Shown piece after piece: positions 1-8,057 of a stretch of 63,763 bases of DNA. The translations under genes were made by a program, and so were the position numbers. The DNA is taken from positions 1 through 63,763 of the forward strand of contig JAPKZB010000090.1 of NCBI GenBank assembly GCA_026393985.1, written 5' to 3'. The notes under the pieces are model-generated. The model did not search any database and was not told the origin of the DNA. It worked only from the letters and a program-made list of their open reading frames with translations. This DNA comes from Acidobacteriota bacterium (GTDB lineage Bacteria > Acidobacteriota > Terriglobia > Bryobacterales > Bryobacteraceae). Each line of letters opens with the position of its first letter. Position 1 is the first letter of the stretch.

Positions 1-708
1 GCCGTCGCCACCTCCGCCGTTACCCCCAACGTCAAAACCTGGACCGACGACCTCGGCCTTCTCCCGCTCGAAGCCCCCCGCGCCCTCGAAACCCACGAAA
101 TCCCCGGCATCCTCGACGAATTCCGCCAGGCCACGGCCAATGCCTACGCCGCCGGTTTCGATGGCGTCGAACTCCACGCCGCCTCCGGCTATCTCCCCAT
201 GCAGTTCCTCTCCTCGGGCACCAATCTCCGCACCGACCAGTACGGCGGCCCCGTCGAAAACCGCCTCCGCTTCGTCCTCGAAGCTCTCGCCGCCATGATC
301 GCCGTCGCCGGCCCCGGCCCCGTGGGCATCAAAATCAGCCCCGCCATGCCCTTCAACGACATCACCGACGCGAATCCCGTCGAAACCTACTCCGCCCTCG
401 TCCAGGCCCTCGCTCCCCTCGGCCTCGCCTACCTGCACGTCGCGCAAACGGTCCCCACGCCCGACTTCCACGCCCTGCTCCGGCCCCTGTTCCCCGGCCT
501 CTATCTCGCCGGCGCCGGACTCACGCAGGAGTCCGCCTCCGCCCTGCTCGCCACCGGCCAAGCCGACGCCGCCGTCTTCGGCAGCGCCTTCATCGCCAAC
601 CCCGATCTCCCCGCCCGCTTCGCCTCCGGCACCCCCCTCACGGCTCCCGACCCGTCCACGTTCTACACGCCGGGAGCCCAGGGGTACACCGACTACTTGC
701 CGAAGTAA
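1..708 (+). CDS. NADH:flavin oxidoreductase, old yellow enzyme family (5' end cut by window)
   Basis: FMN-dependent TIM-barrel oxidoreductase that reduces activated C=C bonds of enones or nitro compounds with NAD(P)H. The reading frame is open from base 1, so the N-terminal part lies outside the window. Seen: GFDGVELHAASGYLPMQFLS followed by TNLRTDQYGG and NRLRF, the classic C-terminal-half signature of the family with the conserved Tyr-Gly-Gly and Arg. Near the end, GAGLTQESA and FGSAFIANPDLPARF are the phosphate-binding and C-terminal segments. The substrate cannot be told from this fragment. It converges on the parvulin gene and overlaps its 3' end by 16 bases. Confidence 0.88.
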   Translation, partial: AVATSAVTPNVKTWTDDLGLLPLEAPRALETHEIPGILDEFRQATANAYAAGFDGVELHAASGYLPMQFLSSGTNLRTDQYGGPVENRLRFVLEALAAMIAVAGPGPVGIKISPAMPFNDITDANPVETYSALVQALAPLGLAYLHVAQTVPTPDFHALLRPLFPGLYLAGAGLTQESASALLATGQADAAVFGSAFIANPDLPARFASGTPLTAPDPSTFYTPGAQGYTDYLPK

Positions 709-1754
709 GCTTCGTCCACCACAATCGGCGTGGACGCCTTAATGGCGTCCACCGCCTTCTTCGCCAACTCCGGTCGCAGCTTGCCTTCAATCTCCTTTCG
801 CAGATCTTCGAGGCCCTTCGACCGCTTCTCTTCCACCAGAATCAGATGGTAGCCAAACGGACTCTCCACCGGCTCGCCCACCTTGCCAATCGGCTGCGTA
901 AACGCCGCCTGCTCAAACTGCGGCACCATCTGCCCCTTGGCGAAGAAGCCCAGGTCGCCACCCGCCGCGCCAGATCCGGCGTCGTCGCTCTCGGCCTTGG
1001 CTATCGCCGCAAAGTCCCCGCCCCCGTCAATCTTCGCCTTCAAGGCCTTCGCTTTGGCGAGCGATTCCTCTTTGGTCAGGTCCTTCTGGCCTTCCTTGAG
1101 CGGCACCCGCGATCCCTGAAAGCGAATCAGAATGTGCTTGGCTTTCACCTCGGCCGCCTCGCCCTTCATCTCTTCGTAGGCCTTCTGCACCGCTGCCTCG
1201 TCAATCGTGATCTTTTCGGCAATGTTCTTGAACAACGTCGAAGCCAGAATCTGCTCGGCCTGAAACTCCAGCTGCGCCTTCAGCTTCGGGTCCTGGTCCA
1301 CCTTGCGCTTCCGCGCCTCAATCGCCATCATCTTCAGCTCGGCAAACTGCTCGGCCACGCGCCGCTTGTTCGGCCCGGTCGCCTGCGTCCGGATCTGCTC
1401 GGGCAGGCCATCCAGAAAGCGCTCGTACTCGCCCTTGGTAATCTTGGTATCCCCGATCTGAATCACCACCGGGTCGTTGGCCTGCGCCAGAATGCCTGGC
1501 GCCCCAGGCTTGCCAGGCGCCGCAGGCTTTATTGGTGCCGCCGCAGGCTTTATTGGTGCCGCCGCCGCAGGCTTTATTGGTGCCGCCGCCGCGGGCTTCA
1601 CGGCCGCTGCGGGCTTGGCGGCCGCCGCGGGCTTGGCCGCCGCGGGCTTGGCCGGCGCAGCGGCCGCCTTTTTGGGTGTCGGCGCCTGGCCGTTCACAAC
1701 CAGTGCAGAAAAAAGTGCAATACCGCTAAGTCCAACAAACGTAAAAGGTTTCAT
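693..1754 (-). CDS. Peptidyl-prolyl cis-trans isomerase, parvulin (PpiC/SurA-like), exported
   Basis: 353 residues. An N-terminal signal peptide (about residues 1-23, ending near VVNGQA) is followed by a low-complexity tether of about 60 residues built from KPAAA/APIKPAAA units. Next come a SurA-N-like helical region (about 95-200) and a parvulin domain (about 200-310) with AKHILIRF, GGDLGFFAKGQMVPQFEQAA and PFGYHLILVEE. The family isomerises Xaa-Pro bonds and acts as a periplasmic chaperone for outer-membrane proteins, which fits a genome with giant TonB receptors. The tether is encoded by near-identical DNA repeats (1522-1587) and its length may vary between strains. Monocistronic, divergent from the ABC exporter. 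Confidence 0.9.
   Translation of the reverse strand: MKPFTFVGLSGIALFSALVVNGQAPTPKKAAAAPAKPAAAKPAAAAKPAAAVKPAAAAPIKPAAAAPIKPAAAPIKPAAPGKPGAPGILAQANDPVVIQIGDTKITKGEYERFLDGLPEQIRTQATGPNKRRVAEQFAELKMMAIEARKRKVDQDPKLKAQLEFQAEQILASTLFKNIAEKITIDEAAVQKAYEEMKGEAAEVKAKHILIRFQGSRVPLKEGQKDLTKEESLAKAKALKAKIDGGGDFAAIAKAESDDAGSGAAGGDLGFFAKGQMVPQFEQAAFTQPIGKVGEPVESPFGYHLILVEEKRSKGLEDLRKEIEGKLRPELAKKAVDAIKASTPIVVDEAYFGK
1522..1587. repeat. In-frame minisatellite in the parvulin tether
   Basis: The 21-base unit GCAGGCTTTATTGGTGCCGCC begins at 1522 and 1543. A third unit begins at 1567 after a 3-base extension, and its last bases run into neighbouring GCC repeats. On the coding strand it gives (A)APIKPA units. 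The repeats keep the frame, so copy number changes would only lengthen or shorten the linker. Confidence 0.75.
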
Positions 1755-1841
1755 CGAAGTACCTGCTTCCAGAATAACTCGAATCGGGCCGGATTACTTG
1801 CACCCGTCCGCTATGCTCTCCCCTAGAGGATCAACTCGCAC

Positions 1842-3641
1842 ATGAAAACAGCTTCTAAACGGCCCAGTCCGGCGCGCTTGCGTGCCCTGTGGCCGGACAT
1901 CTGGGCGCTCGTCAAGCCGCGCCGTGGCGCCCTCGGTCTCGGACTCCTCCTCATTGTCATCAGCCGCGTCGCCGGTCTGGTGCTGCCCGCTTCGACGCGC
2001 TATCTCATCGATGATATCCTCGGCAAACAGCAGTACGGGATGCTCAATCCGCTCATCCTCGCCGTCTTTGCCGCCACTGCCGTGCAGGCGGCCGCCTCCT
2101 TCAGCCTGACCCAGCTGCTCTCGAAGGCCGCTCAGCGCCTCATCGCCGAAATGCGCGCCAAGGTCCAGTCTCACATCGGCCGTCTGCCCATCGCCTACTT
2201 CGATGCGCACAAATCCGGGGAACTCGTCAGCCGCATCATGACCGACGTCGAAGGCGTCCGCAATCTGGTCGGCACCGGCCTTGTCGAACTGATCGGCGGC
2301 CTGCTCACGGCCCTGCTCTCGCTCTTCATCCTGCTGTCCATCAGCACTTCGATGACCGTGGTCGCCATGGCCGTCGTCCTCGTCTTCACCGGCCTTCTGC
2401 AAAACTTCTTCCGCAAACTGCGCCCGGTCTTCCGGCAGCGCGGCCTCATCCAAAGCGAAGTCACCGGCCGGCTCACCGAATCCCTCGGCGGCGCCCGCGT
2501 CATCAAGGGTTATCACGCCGAAGCCCGCGAAGAGGAGGTCTTCCGCCAGGGCGCCAATCGCCTGCTCGACAACATCCTGCAGTCTCTCACCGGCGTCTCG
2601 CTCATGTCGCTCTCGGCCACCCTGCTCATGGGCATCGTCGGCGCCCTCGTCATGTGGATGGGCGCCGCCCGGATCATCGACGGCAGCTTAACCCTCGGCG
2701 GGTTTGTCACCTTCACGGCTTTTCTGGCTTTCCTGATCGCGCCCGTTTTTCAAATCGTCAACATCGGCACCCAGTTGACCGAAGCCATCGCCGGCCTCGA
2801 ACGCACCCGCGAAATTCTCAACGAACCGCGCGAGCAGGACGACCCCCGCCGCCAGGTTACCCTCGGGCCCATCCGCGGCGAAATCCGCTTTGACAACGTC
2901 TCGTTCCAATACGAGGAAAACAAGCCGGTGCTCCAGAAAATTGGCTTCGTTTCGTCACCAGGCACCATGACGGCTCTGGTCGGCTCCTCCGGCTCGGGCA
3001 AGTCCACCATCATCGGCCTCATCGCGGCCTTCTATGTCCCCAACGAAGGCATGGTGTCAGTCGACGGCATCGACCTGTCCACGGTGGCCATCTCCAGCTA
3101 CCGCACCCAAATCGGTGTCGTCCTCCAGGATACGTTCCTCTTTGCCGGCACCATCCGCGAAAACATCGCCTTTTCCAAACCCGGCGCTTCGGAAGCGGAC
3201 CTCATGCGCGCCATCAAAATCGCCCGCGTCGACGAGTTCTGCGAACGGTTCCCCGAAAAGTACGACACCATCGTCGGCGAGCGCGGCGTCAAACTCTCGG
3301 GGGGACAGCGCCAGCGAGTCTCCATCGCCCGCGCCATTCTGGCCGACCCGCGGATTCTGATCCTCGATGAAGCCACCAGTTCGCTCGACAGCGAAAGCGA
3401 GGCGCTCATTCAGGAGGGCCTCAACTTCCTCATGAAGGGCCGCACGACCTTCGTGATTGCCCACCGGCTGTCCACCATTCGCCGGGCCGATCAGATCCTG
3501 GTCGTCGAAGCCGGCGAAATTGTCGAACGCGGCACCCACAGCGAACTGCTCGCTACGCAGGGCCGCTACCGCGAACTCTATGAAAAGCAGCAGGGGCTCG
3601 AAAAGAACCTCTTTTTGGCCCCTGGAGAAGGAGACGTCTAG
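1842..3641 (+). CDS. ABC transporter, fused permease and ATPase (MsbA-like exporter)
   Basis: 599 residues, the usual length of a half-transporter that works as a homodimer. An N-terminal six-helix transmembrane domain (about 30-320, with YLIDDI and the coupling-helix region GRLTESLGGARVIKGYHAE) precedes a nucleotide-binding domain: Walker A GSSGSGKST (about 384-392), Q-loop VVLQDTFLFAGTIRENIAF, signature LSGGQRQR, Walker B ILILDEATSSLD and H-loop IAHRLST. Members export lipids such as lipid A core, or peptides and drugs. Nothing nearby fixes the substrate. It stands alone between two genes on the opposite strand. Confidence 0.93.
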   Translation: MKTASKRPSPARLRALWPDIWALVKPRRGALGLGLLLIVISRVAGLVLPASTRYLIDDILGKQQYGMLNPLILAVFAATAVQAAASFSLTQLLSKAAQRLIAEMRAKVQSHIGRLPIAYFDAHKSGELVSRIMTDVEGVRNLVGTGLVELIGGLLTALLSLFILLSISTSMTVVAMAVVLVFTGLLQNFFRKLRPVFRQRGLIQSEVTGRLTESLGGARVIKGYHAEAREEEVFRQGANRLLDNILQSLTGVSLMSLSATLLMGIVGALVMWMGAARIIDGSLTLGGFVTFTAFLAFLIAPVFQIVNIGTQLTEAIAGLERTREILNEPREQDDPRRQVTLGPIRGEIRFDNVSFQYEENKPVLQKIGFVSSPGTMTALVGSSGSGKSTIIGLIAAFYVPNEGMVSVDGIDLSTVAISSYRTQIGVVLQDTFLFAGTIRENIAFSKPGASEADLMRAIKIARVDEFCERFPEKYDTIVGERGVKLSGGQRQRVSIARAILADPRILILDEATSSLDSESEALIQEGLNFLMKGRTTFVIAHRLSTIRRADQILVVEAGEIVERGTHSELLATQGRYRELYEKQQGLEKNLFLAPGEGDV

Positions 3642-3667
3642 CGCCGCCTCGCTTGGCTTCGTTTCGC

Positions 3668-3689
3668 AATTTGACTATTTCGTCAAATT
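3668..3689. other. Inverted repeat between convergent genes
   Basis: AATTTGAC and GTCAAATT form a perfect 8-bp stem with a 6-base loop. It lies just after the ABC exporter (ends 3641) and overlaps the stop codon of the FG-GAP gene (3675-3677). An AT-rich stem without a clear T-run could still act as a weak bidirectional terminator. Function is inferred from position only. Confidence 0.3.
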
Positions 3690-4781
3690 CTCAAACCAGT
3701 AGCATCCGCTCTTGCCGCCGACGGCGATGTCCAGGTCTCCATCCCCGTCCACATCGCCGACGGCAATCTGCATGCCGGCTCCGGCCATCCCGCCATAGTC
3801 GATAATGTGCCGTACCCACTCCATCCGATTGCCGTCCGCAGTCCGCTGATACTCGTACCAGTAGATGCCAAGCGCATCGTTCACCCCGGGCTCATGGTCG
3901 TGCGCGAACAGTCGCTTGCCCGCCAGCAGGTCCTTCTTGCCGTCCCCGTTCAGGTCGACAAGCGCCGTCGCGTGCGCCTGACTCCAAACATCATCGACTT
4001 TCTGCTCGTTGCTGAACTTCCCATCGGCGTCCTGCGTCAGCCAGTAGATGCCAAAATCATGGGCGTGCGGCCAGACAATGTCGTTCCGCCCGTCACCGTT
4101 CACATCAAGCGCGTACAGGAACCCGGTCGCCTTCTTGATGTCCCAGGCCGCGTGTTCGGTCCAGGCCGGGGCTTCGAGCCACCCCTTCGGTGTGATAATG
4201 TCCGTCTTGCCGTCTTTGTTGACATCGCCGGCGCCGATCCCGTGGCCGAAGTTCTTCTCGCTCACGGCCCGGCGCTCGAACTTACCCTTTACAAACTCGT
4301 AGTACACCGTCGGAGCCTTCCCGCCAAACTGCGGCAGAATCTCGTTGGCCTTCCCGTCGTTGTTCAAATCCACAAAGAACATAAACTCGACGCTGTAGCC
4401 CTCATCAATCAAATGCTCCTTCCAGGCGCCCGTCTTGCCGGGATTCTCAAACCAGGCGATGCGCTTGGAAAAATAGCTGCAGCTGATCACGTCAATGCGC
4501 CCATCGCCGTTGACGTCCATCGTCAGATCGGTGAAGTTGTCCAGATAGTTGTTCAGAAAACCCATCGTCCGGAACTTGTGGCTCTTCCACTTCTTGCCCG
4601 GCAGCTGTTCATGCCAATACTCTCCGTTGACGACGTCGATGCGTCCGTCCCCGTTCAAATCGGCCAGCGCCGCGGTTTCGTTGGCTCCGAAGTGCAGTTG
4701 GTGCTTCCGGAACGGAATGTCTTCATTGCGGCCGGCCCACAGCGCGCCGGCAGCCAGCAGGATTAAAGCGTAGCGATGCAT
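3675..4781 (-). CDS. Exported FG-GAP/VCBS repeat protein
   Basis: 368 residues with a signal peptide (MHRYALILLAAGALWAG). The mature part is built of calcium-binding beta-propeller blades, seen as repeated Asp-rich motifs: DLNGDGRIDVV, DVNGDGRIDVI, DLNNDGKANEI, DVNKDGKTDII, DVNGDGRNDIV, DLNGDGKKDLL and DVDGDGDLDIAV. Such proteins are extracytoplasmic and are thought to bind proteins or glycans. No enzymatic domain is visible. They are numerous in Acidobacteriota and Planctomycetota. Function unknown beyond the fold. Confidence 0.88.
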   Translation of the reverse strand: MHRYALILLAAGALWAGRNEDIPFRKHQLHFGANETAALADLNGDGRIDVVNGEYWHEQLPGKKWKSHKFRTMGFLNNYLDNFTDLTMDVNGDGRIDVISCSYFSKRIAWFENPGKTGAWKEHLIDEGYSVEFMFFVDLNNDGKANEILPQFGGKAPTVYYEFVKGKFERRAVSEKNFGHGIGAGDVNKDGKTDIITPKGWLEAPAWTEHAAWDIKKATGFLYALDVNGDGRNDIVWPHAHDFGIYWLTQDADGKFSNEQKVDDVWSQAHATALVDLNGDGKKDLLAGKRLFAHDHEPGVNDALGIYWYEYQRTADGNRMEWVRHIIDYGGMAGAGMQIAVGDVDGDGDLDIAVGGKSGCYWFENLTK

Positions 4782-4791
4782 CGCCCCGATT

Positions 4792-5181
4792 CTATCGGAG
4801 AATGCCCCGCCATAGCAGGTCGGGCAGAATCTGCCGCCGCAGGCTCGGCGAAATCAGCTCCCGGTCGTCCCCGGCGCCGAACCAGATCAGCTCGGCAATC
4901 TCGCCGCTTGCCACCGGCTCGGCATCGAGCACCCCGGTGTAGAGCGAAATCCTTACCCGCCGCGCCTCGCCCGCCGCCTCGTCTTCGTACTCCCCAAAAT
5001 GCTCTATAGCACTTGCCCCGGCGCCCAACTCCTCGCGGACCTCCCGCGCAAGCGCCTGCTCTGGGCTTTCTCCCGCCTCCGGCTTGCCACCCGGCAGAAT
5101 CAGCAGCGTCGTTCCGTGCCGCTTCCGGCACAGCAGCAGCCGGTTATCTCGCACCACCAACAGCCCAATCTTGTGAATCAT
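4792..5181 (-). CDS. NUDIX hydrolase
   Basis: 129 residues. The Nudix box is intact: GGKPEAGESPEQALAREVREELGAGA (about 31-56), with the REvrEELG core that binds Mg2+. N-terminal VVRDNRLLLCRKRHGTTLLILPGG is the usual strand before it. The family hydrolyses nucleoside diphosphates linked to another moiety, for house-cleaning or signalling. The start codon overlaps the stop of the upstream U32 gene by 3 bases, so the two are translationally coupled. The substrate cannot be called. Confidence 0.9.
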   Translation of the reverse strand: MIHKIGLLVVRDNRLLLCRKRHGTTLLILPGGKPEAGESPEQALAREVREELGAGASAIEHFGEYEDEAAGEARRVRISLYTGVLDAEPVASGEIAELIWFGAGDDRELISPSLRRQILPDLLWRGILR

Positions 5182-7568
5182 TGGAGAATCGGAAAGGTCA
5201 GATAGTCATGCGGCACAAACAGGCTGCCCTCGGTCGTCGCCACCGGCAGCTGCAGCCGCCGCCCATGCCGCAGCGCCTGTTCAAATTGCTCCGTCACCGC
5301 CATCACCTGCGCCCCGCTCTCGTGCGCGAACTCCAGCCGGTAGTGCCGGATCCCGGCCGCCTTCCAGCGCCCGAGGTGCGCCCCCGCCTCCTGCGCCTCG
5401 GCCCCGAACACCGTGTTCCGGCACCCCGCGTCCGCCAGCACCGGATGCGCCCGCCCCTGCTGGTCCCGCACCGCCACCCGGTGCGCCTCGCACGGCCGCC
5501 CACAGTCTTTGTACGAAGTCCCCGTCGACAGAAACCGGCAAAAGACGCAGTGCTCAGTATGAAACACCGGCAGATGCTGGTACGCGATCGCCTCGATCTG
5601 CTCCGGCCCCACCCGCCGCGCCAGCTCCGCCACCTGCTTGGCGTTCAGGTCGTGCGCCGGGGTGATCCGTTCAAGGCCCATCTCGAGAAACGTGTCCGCC
5701 GTCAGCGAGTTCGTGGCGTTCAAGCTGAAGTCGCCCACCATCGCCGCCCGGCCCCGCAGCACCGGAATCAGGCTCGCCGGCCGCACCAGCAGCGGCACCC
5801 CCAGCCGGGCCATGAACTCGGCCATCTTCTCCTCGCCCGGCTTCAAGATCCGCGGCGTCGCCACCCGCACCGTCAATCCGGTCGCCAGCACCCGGTCGAG
5901 TGACGGCCGCAGCCCGTACAGGTCAAGGTAATCGAGCGTGATGCTCGCCGGCGCCAGGGCCATCGCCGCATCGAGCTGCTCCGGCGTCCGTACGAGCAGG
6001 TGCAGCTCGAGCGGAACCCCGGCCGCCGGCCGCGGCTTCACCTCCGCCGTGACCTCGCGGATCACCGCCGACCGCCGCTCCCCCTGCTGCTCCTGCAGCC
6101 GCTCGGCCGCCTCGCGCCGCACCCGGTTCAGCAGCGACACCGGCACAAACGGCTCGCCCTCGGCCGTCAACTCCACTATCCGCAACTCGTACGGCGTATT
6201 GCCCAACCGGCTGAACTGCTCCCGCAACGGTTCGAGGGTCAACCCCCGGCTCTGCGCCGCCCCGAGCGGCTCGCCGGAATCCACGGTCACCGTCACCCCG
6301 CCCACGCGCCACACCGTCCGCAGCGGCGCTCCCACCCGCGCCTCCACCGTCACGTCCACCGGCTGCTTTCGCACGAGCGTCCCCTGCGTGTATGGCCTCG
6401 CCGCCCGGTCCACCTCGGTATCATGGGTCCGCCAGACGAGGTCGCCGGGCCGTATGCGCCGGAAGTCGATCGCCCCGTTGGCAAACCGCAGCTCGCCCCG
6501 CTCGCTGACACTGTAGACGCTGCCGCCCTCCTCCCGCTCCTGCGGGCTGCGCCAGTCGGCGGCGTCGAACACCACCCCGTCGCCCGGCTTGCACGGCACG
6601 GCCAAATCCACGATCACCGCTTCGGCCAGCACCTGCTTCACCGTCCCGATCCGCACCCCGCGATGCCGCGGCGACCGGCCTTCCACCACCGCCTGATGGT
6701 TCGTCCCGGTGAGGAAGTAAGGGCCGAGCCCCCGCGAATAGGCCTGTTCGAGCAACGGCTTCTGCCCGGAGACGTCCGCTCCGTCGACGGCCATGCGGTA
6801 GGCGCGCGTCGTCAGCGACACGTAGGCGGCGTCTTTGTACCGGCCTTCGATCTTTAGCGCTCCCACCCCGGCAGCGATCATCTCCGGCACCTGTTCGAGC
6901 GTGTACAGGTCGCCCGGCGAGAGCAGATACCGCGCCTCGCCGAGCGGCGCCACGCTTCCGTCGACCACCAGCTCATACGGCAGGCGGCAGGCCTGCGCGC
7001 ACTGCCCCCGGTTGGCGCTGCGCCCGCCCCACGCCTCCGACGAGAAGCACTGGCCGGAGTACGCCACGCATAGCGCCCCGTGGACAAAGATTTCGAGCTC
7101 GCACGAGCACGCCGCCTTGATCTGCCGGATCTCGTCGAGCGACAGCTCCCGCGCCAGCGTCACGCGCTGCGCGCCCAGGCTTTGCGCGAGCTTCACGCCC
7201 TCTGCGTTGGTGATGCTCATCTGGGTGCTGGCGTGGACTTCGAGCTCCGGCGCCAGTTCCCGTACGAGGCGCAGCACGCCAATGTCCTGGATGATGACGG
7301 CGTCCACCCCGGCACCGGCGATGGCGGCCAACACGCGCTTGGCCTCGTCGAGTTCGTGTTCGAAGACCAGCGTGTTGAAGGTGACGTAGCCCCGCACACC
7401 CCGCTGGTGGAGCGTCCGCATCACTTCGGGCAGTTCCTCGAGGGAAAAGCCAACCTTGGCTCGGGCCGTAAAGTGTTTCAGGCCGAAATAGACGGAGTCC
7501 GTCCCAGCCTCTACGGCGGCCCGCAACTGCGGCCAATACCCCGCGGGGCTCATGATTTCCGGCTTCAC
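5178..7568 (-). CDS. U32 family peptidase-like protein (RlhA/TrhP type)
   Basis: 796 residues. The N-terminal U32 domain has MSPAGYWPQLRAAVEAGTDSVYFG. The conserved Cys cluster CVAYSGQCFSSEAWGGRSANRGQCAQACR (about 165-195) is typical of the Fe-S-containing members. A DUF3656-like middle part and a C-terminal repeat with further Cys (TEHCVFC, CGRPCEAHR) follow. Characterised relatives (RlhA, TrhP) hydroxylate 23S rRNA or tRNA using prephenate-derived chemistry; most are only called peptidases by history. The start used is a GTG at 7568, which matches the family N-terminus; an ATG lies at 7553. Operon with the NUDIX gene. Confidence 0.88.
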   Translation of the reverse strand: MKPEIMSPAGYWPQLRAAVEAGTDSVYFGLKHFTARAKVGFSLEELPEVMRTLHQRGVRGYVTFNTLVFEHELDEAKRVLAAIAGAGVDAVIIQDIGVLRLVRELAPELEVHASTQMSITNAEGVKLAQSLGAQRVTLARELSLDEIRQIKAACSCELEIFVHGALCVAYSGQCFSSEAWGGRSANRGQCAQACRLPYELVVDGSVAPLGEARYLLSPGDLYTLEQVPEMIAAGVGALKIEGRYKDAAYVSLTTRAYRMAVDGADVSGQKPLLEQAYSRGLGPYFLTGTNHQAVVEGRSPRHRGVRIGTVKQVLAEAVIVDLAVPCKPGDGVVFDAADWRSPQEREEGGSVYSVSERGELRFANGAIDFRRIRPGDLVWRTHDTEVDRAARPYTQGTLVRKQPVDVTVEARVGAPLRTVWRVGGVTVTVDSGEPLGAAQSRGLTLEPLREQFSRLGNTPYELRIVELTAEGEPFVPVSLLNRVRREAAERLQEQQGERRSAVIREVTAEVKPRPAAGVPLELHLLVRTPEQLDAAMALAPASITLDYLDLYGLRPSLDRVLATGLTVRVATPRILKPGEEKMAEFMARLGVPLLVRPASLIPVLRGRAAMVGDFSLNATNSLTADTFLEMGLERITPAHDLNAKQVAELARRVGPEQIEAIAYQHLPVFHTEHCVFCRFLSTGTSYKDCGRPCEAHRVAVRDQQGRAHPVLADAGCRNTVFGAEAQEAGAHLGRWKAAGIRHYRLEFAHESGAQVMAVTEQFEQALRHGRRLQLPVATTEGSLFVPHDYLTFPILQ

Positions 7569-7616
7569 TCCTCTAGGATAGCGCCCCGCGTTGTGATACC
7601 CTAAAGGGTAAAACGT

Positions 7617-7691
7617 GGCGCTATCGTCTAGTGGTTAGGACGGGGCCCTCTCAAGGCCCAGGCAGGAGTTCAATTCTCCTTAGCGCTACCA
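7617..7691 (+). tRNA. tRNA-Glu (anticodon CTC)
   Basis: The acceptor stem is GGCGCTA paired with TAGCGCT, then A73 and an encoded CCA (7689-7691). The D-arm TCGTCTAGTGGTTAGGAC is the usual tRNA-Glu form. The anticodon stem GGGCC/GGCCC encloses the loop CTCTCAA with anticodon CTC, reading GAG. The T-arm is AGGAG-TTCAATT-CTCCT. Position 1:72 is a G:T wobble rather than G:C. A short inverted repeat (TACCCT-AA-AGGGTA, 7597-7610) lies just upstream. Confidence 0.95.
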
Positions 7692-7698
7692 AAGATTC

Positions 7699-7992
7699 CT
7701 AAATCTTGCCAAACTTGCTCCAGTCATACTCACTGTTGCCAGGTTTGGCTTTATTGTTTTTTGTCCCAAGCGCGAGGATGTGCTGATCGCTGCCGAGGGG
7801 TGTCCCGCGGTACACCCAGGCTACGCCCATTTGATTGGTGATGTGCGCATGGCGAGCCTGCGCATGCAGCGCCGTGGGACCGGGCGTGCCGTACGTCGGG
7901 GCATCCGTCCGGATGATCGTCAGCTTATTCAAGATGTTCTGATCCGCTTCACAGGCGACACGCAGCTGCGGCGTTTCATAGGTCATGGCCAT
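7699..7992 (-). CDS. Small orphan protein, 97 residues
   Basis: Not recognised. The ATG at 7992 (MAMTYETPQLRVACEADQN) is preceded by a strong Shine-Dalgarno, AGGAGG 11 bases upstream. In-frame sequence above it stays open to 8238 but has no protein-like character, so the short form is preferred. The protein is hydrophilic, has no signal peptide or membrane segment, and ends in EYDWSKFGKI. Codon use is visibly less GC-biased than its neighbours, suggesting recent acquisition or low expression. It converges on tRNA-Glu, ending 7 bases from it, and lies 65 bases downstream of the DUF72 gene, possibly in the same transcript. Confidence 0.6.
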   Translation of the reverse strand: MAMTYETPQLRVACEADQNILNKLTIIRTDAPTYGTPGPTALHAQARHAHITNQMGVAWVYRGTPLGSDQHILALGTKNNKAKPGNSEYDWSKFGKI

Positions 7993-8057
7993 TCTGGGGA
8001 AATCCTCCTGAGCAATGCTACTCCCTGTGCCCAGGTTAATCAATAAGGAAGTTTCCC

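Noticed and set aside
7569-8057. A genomic island integrated at tRNA-Glu
   Set aside because: No integrase and no direct repeat of the tRNA 3' end were found; only one small gene of atypical composition lies there.
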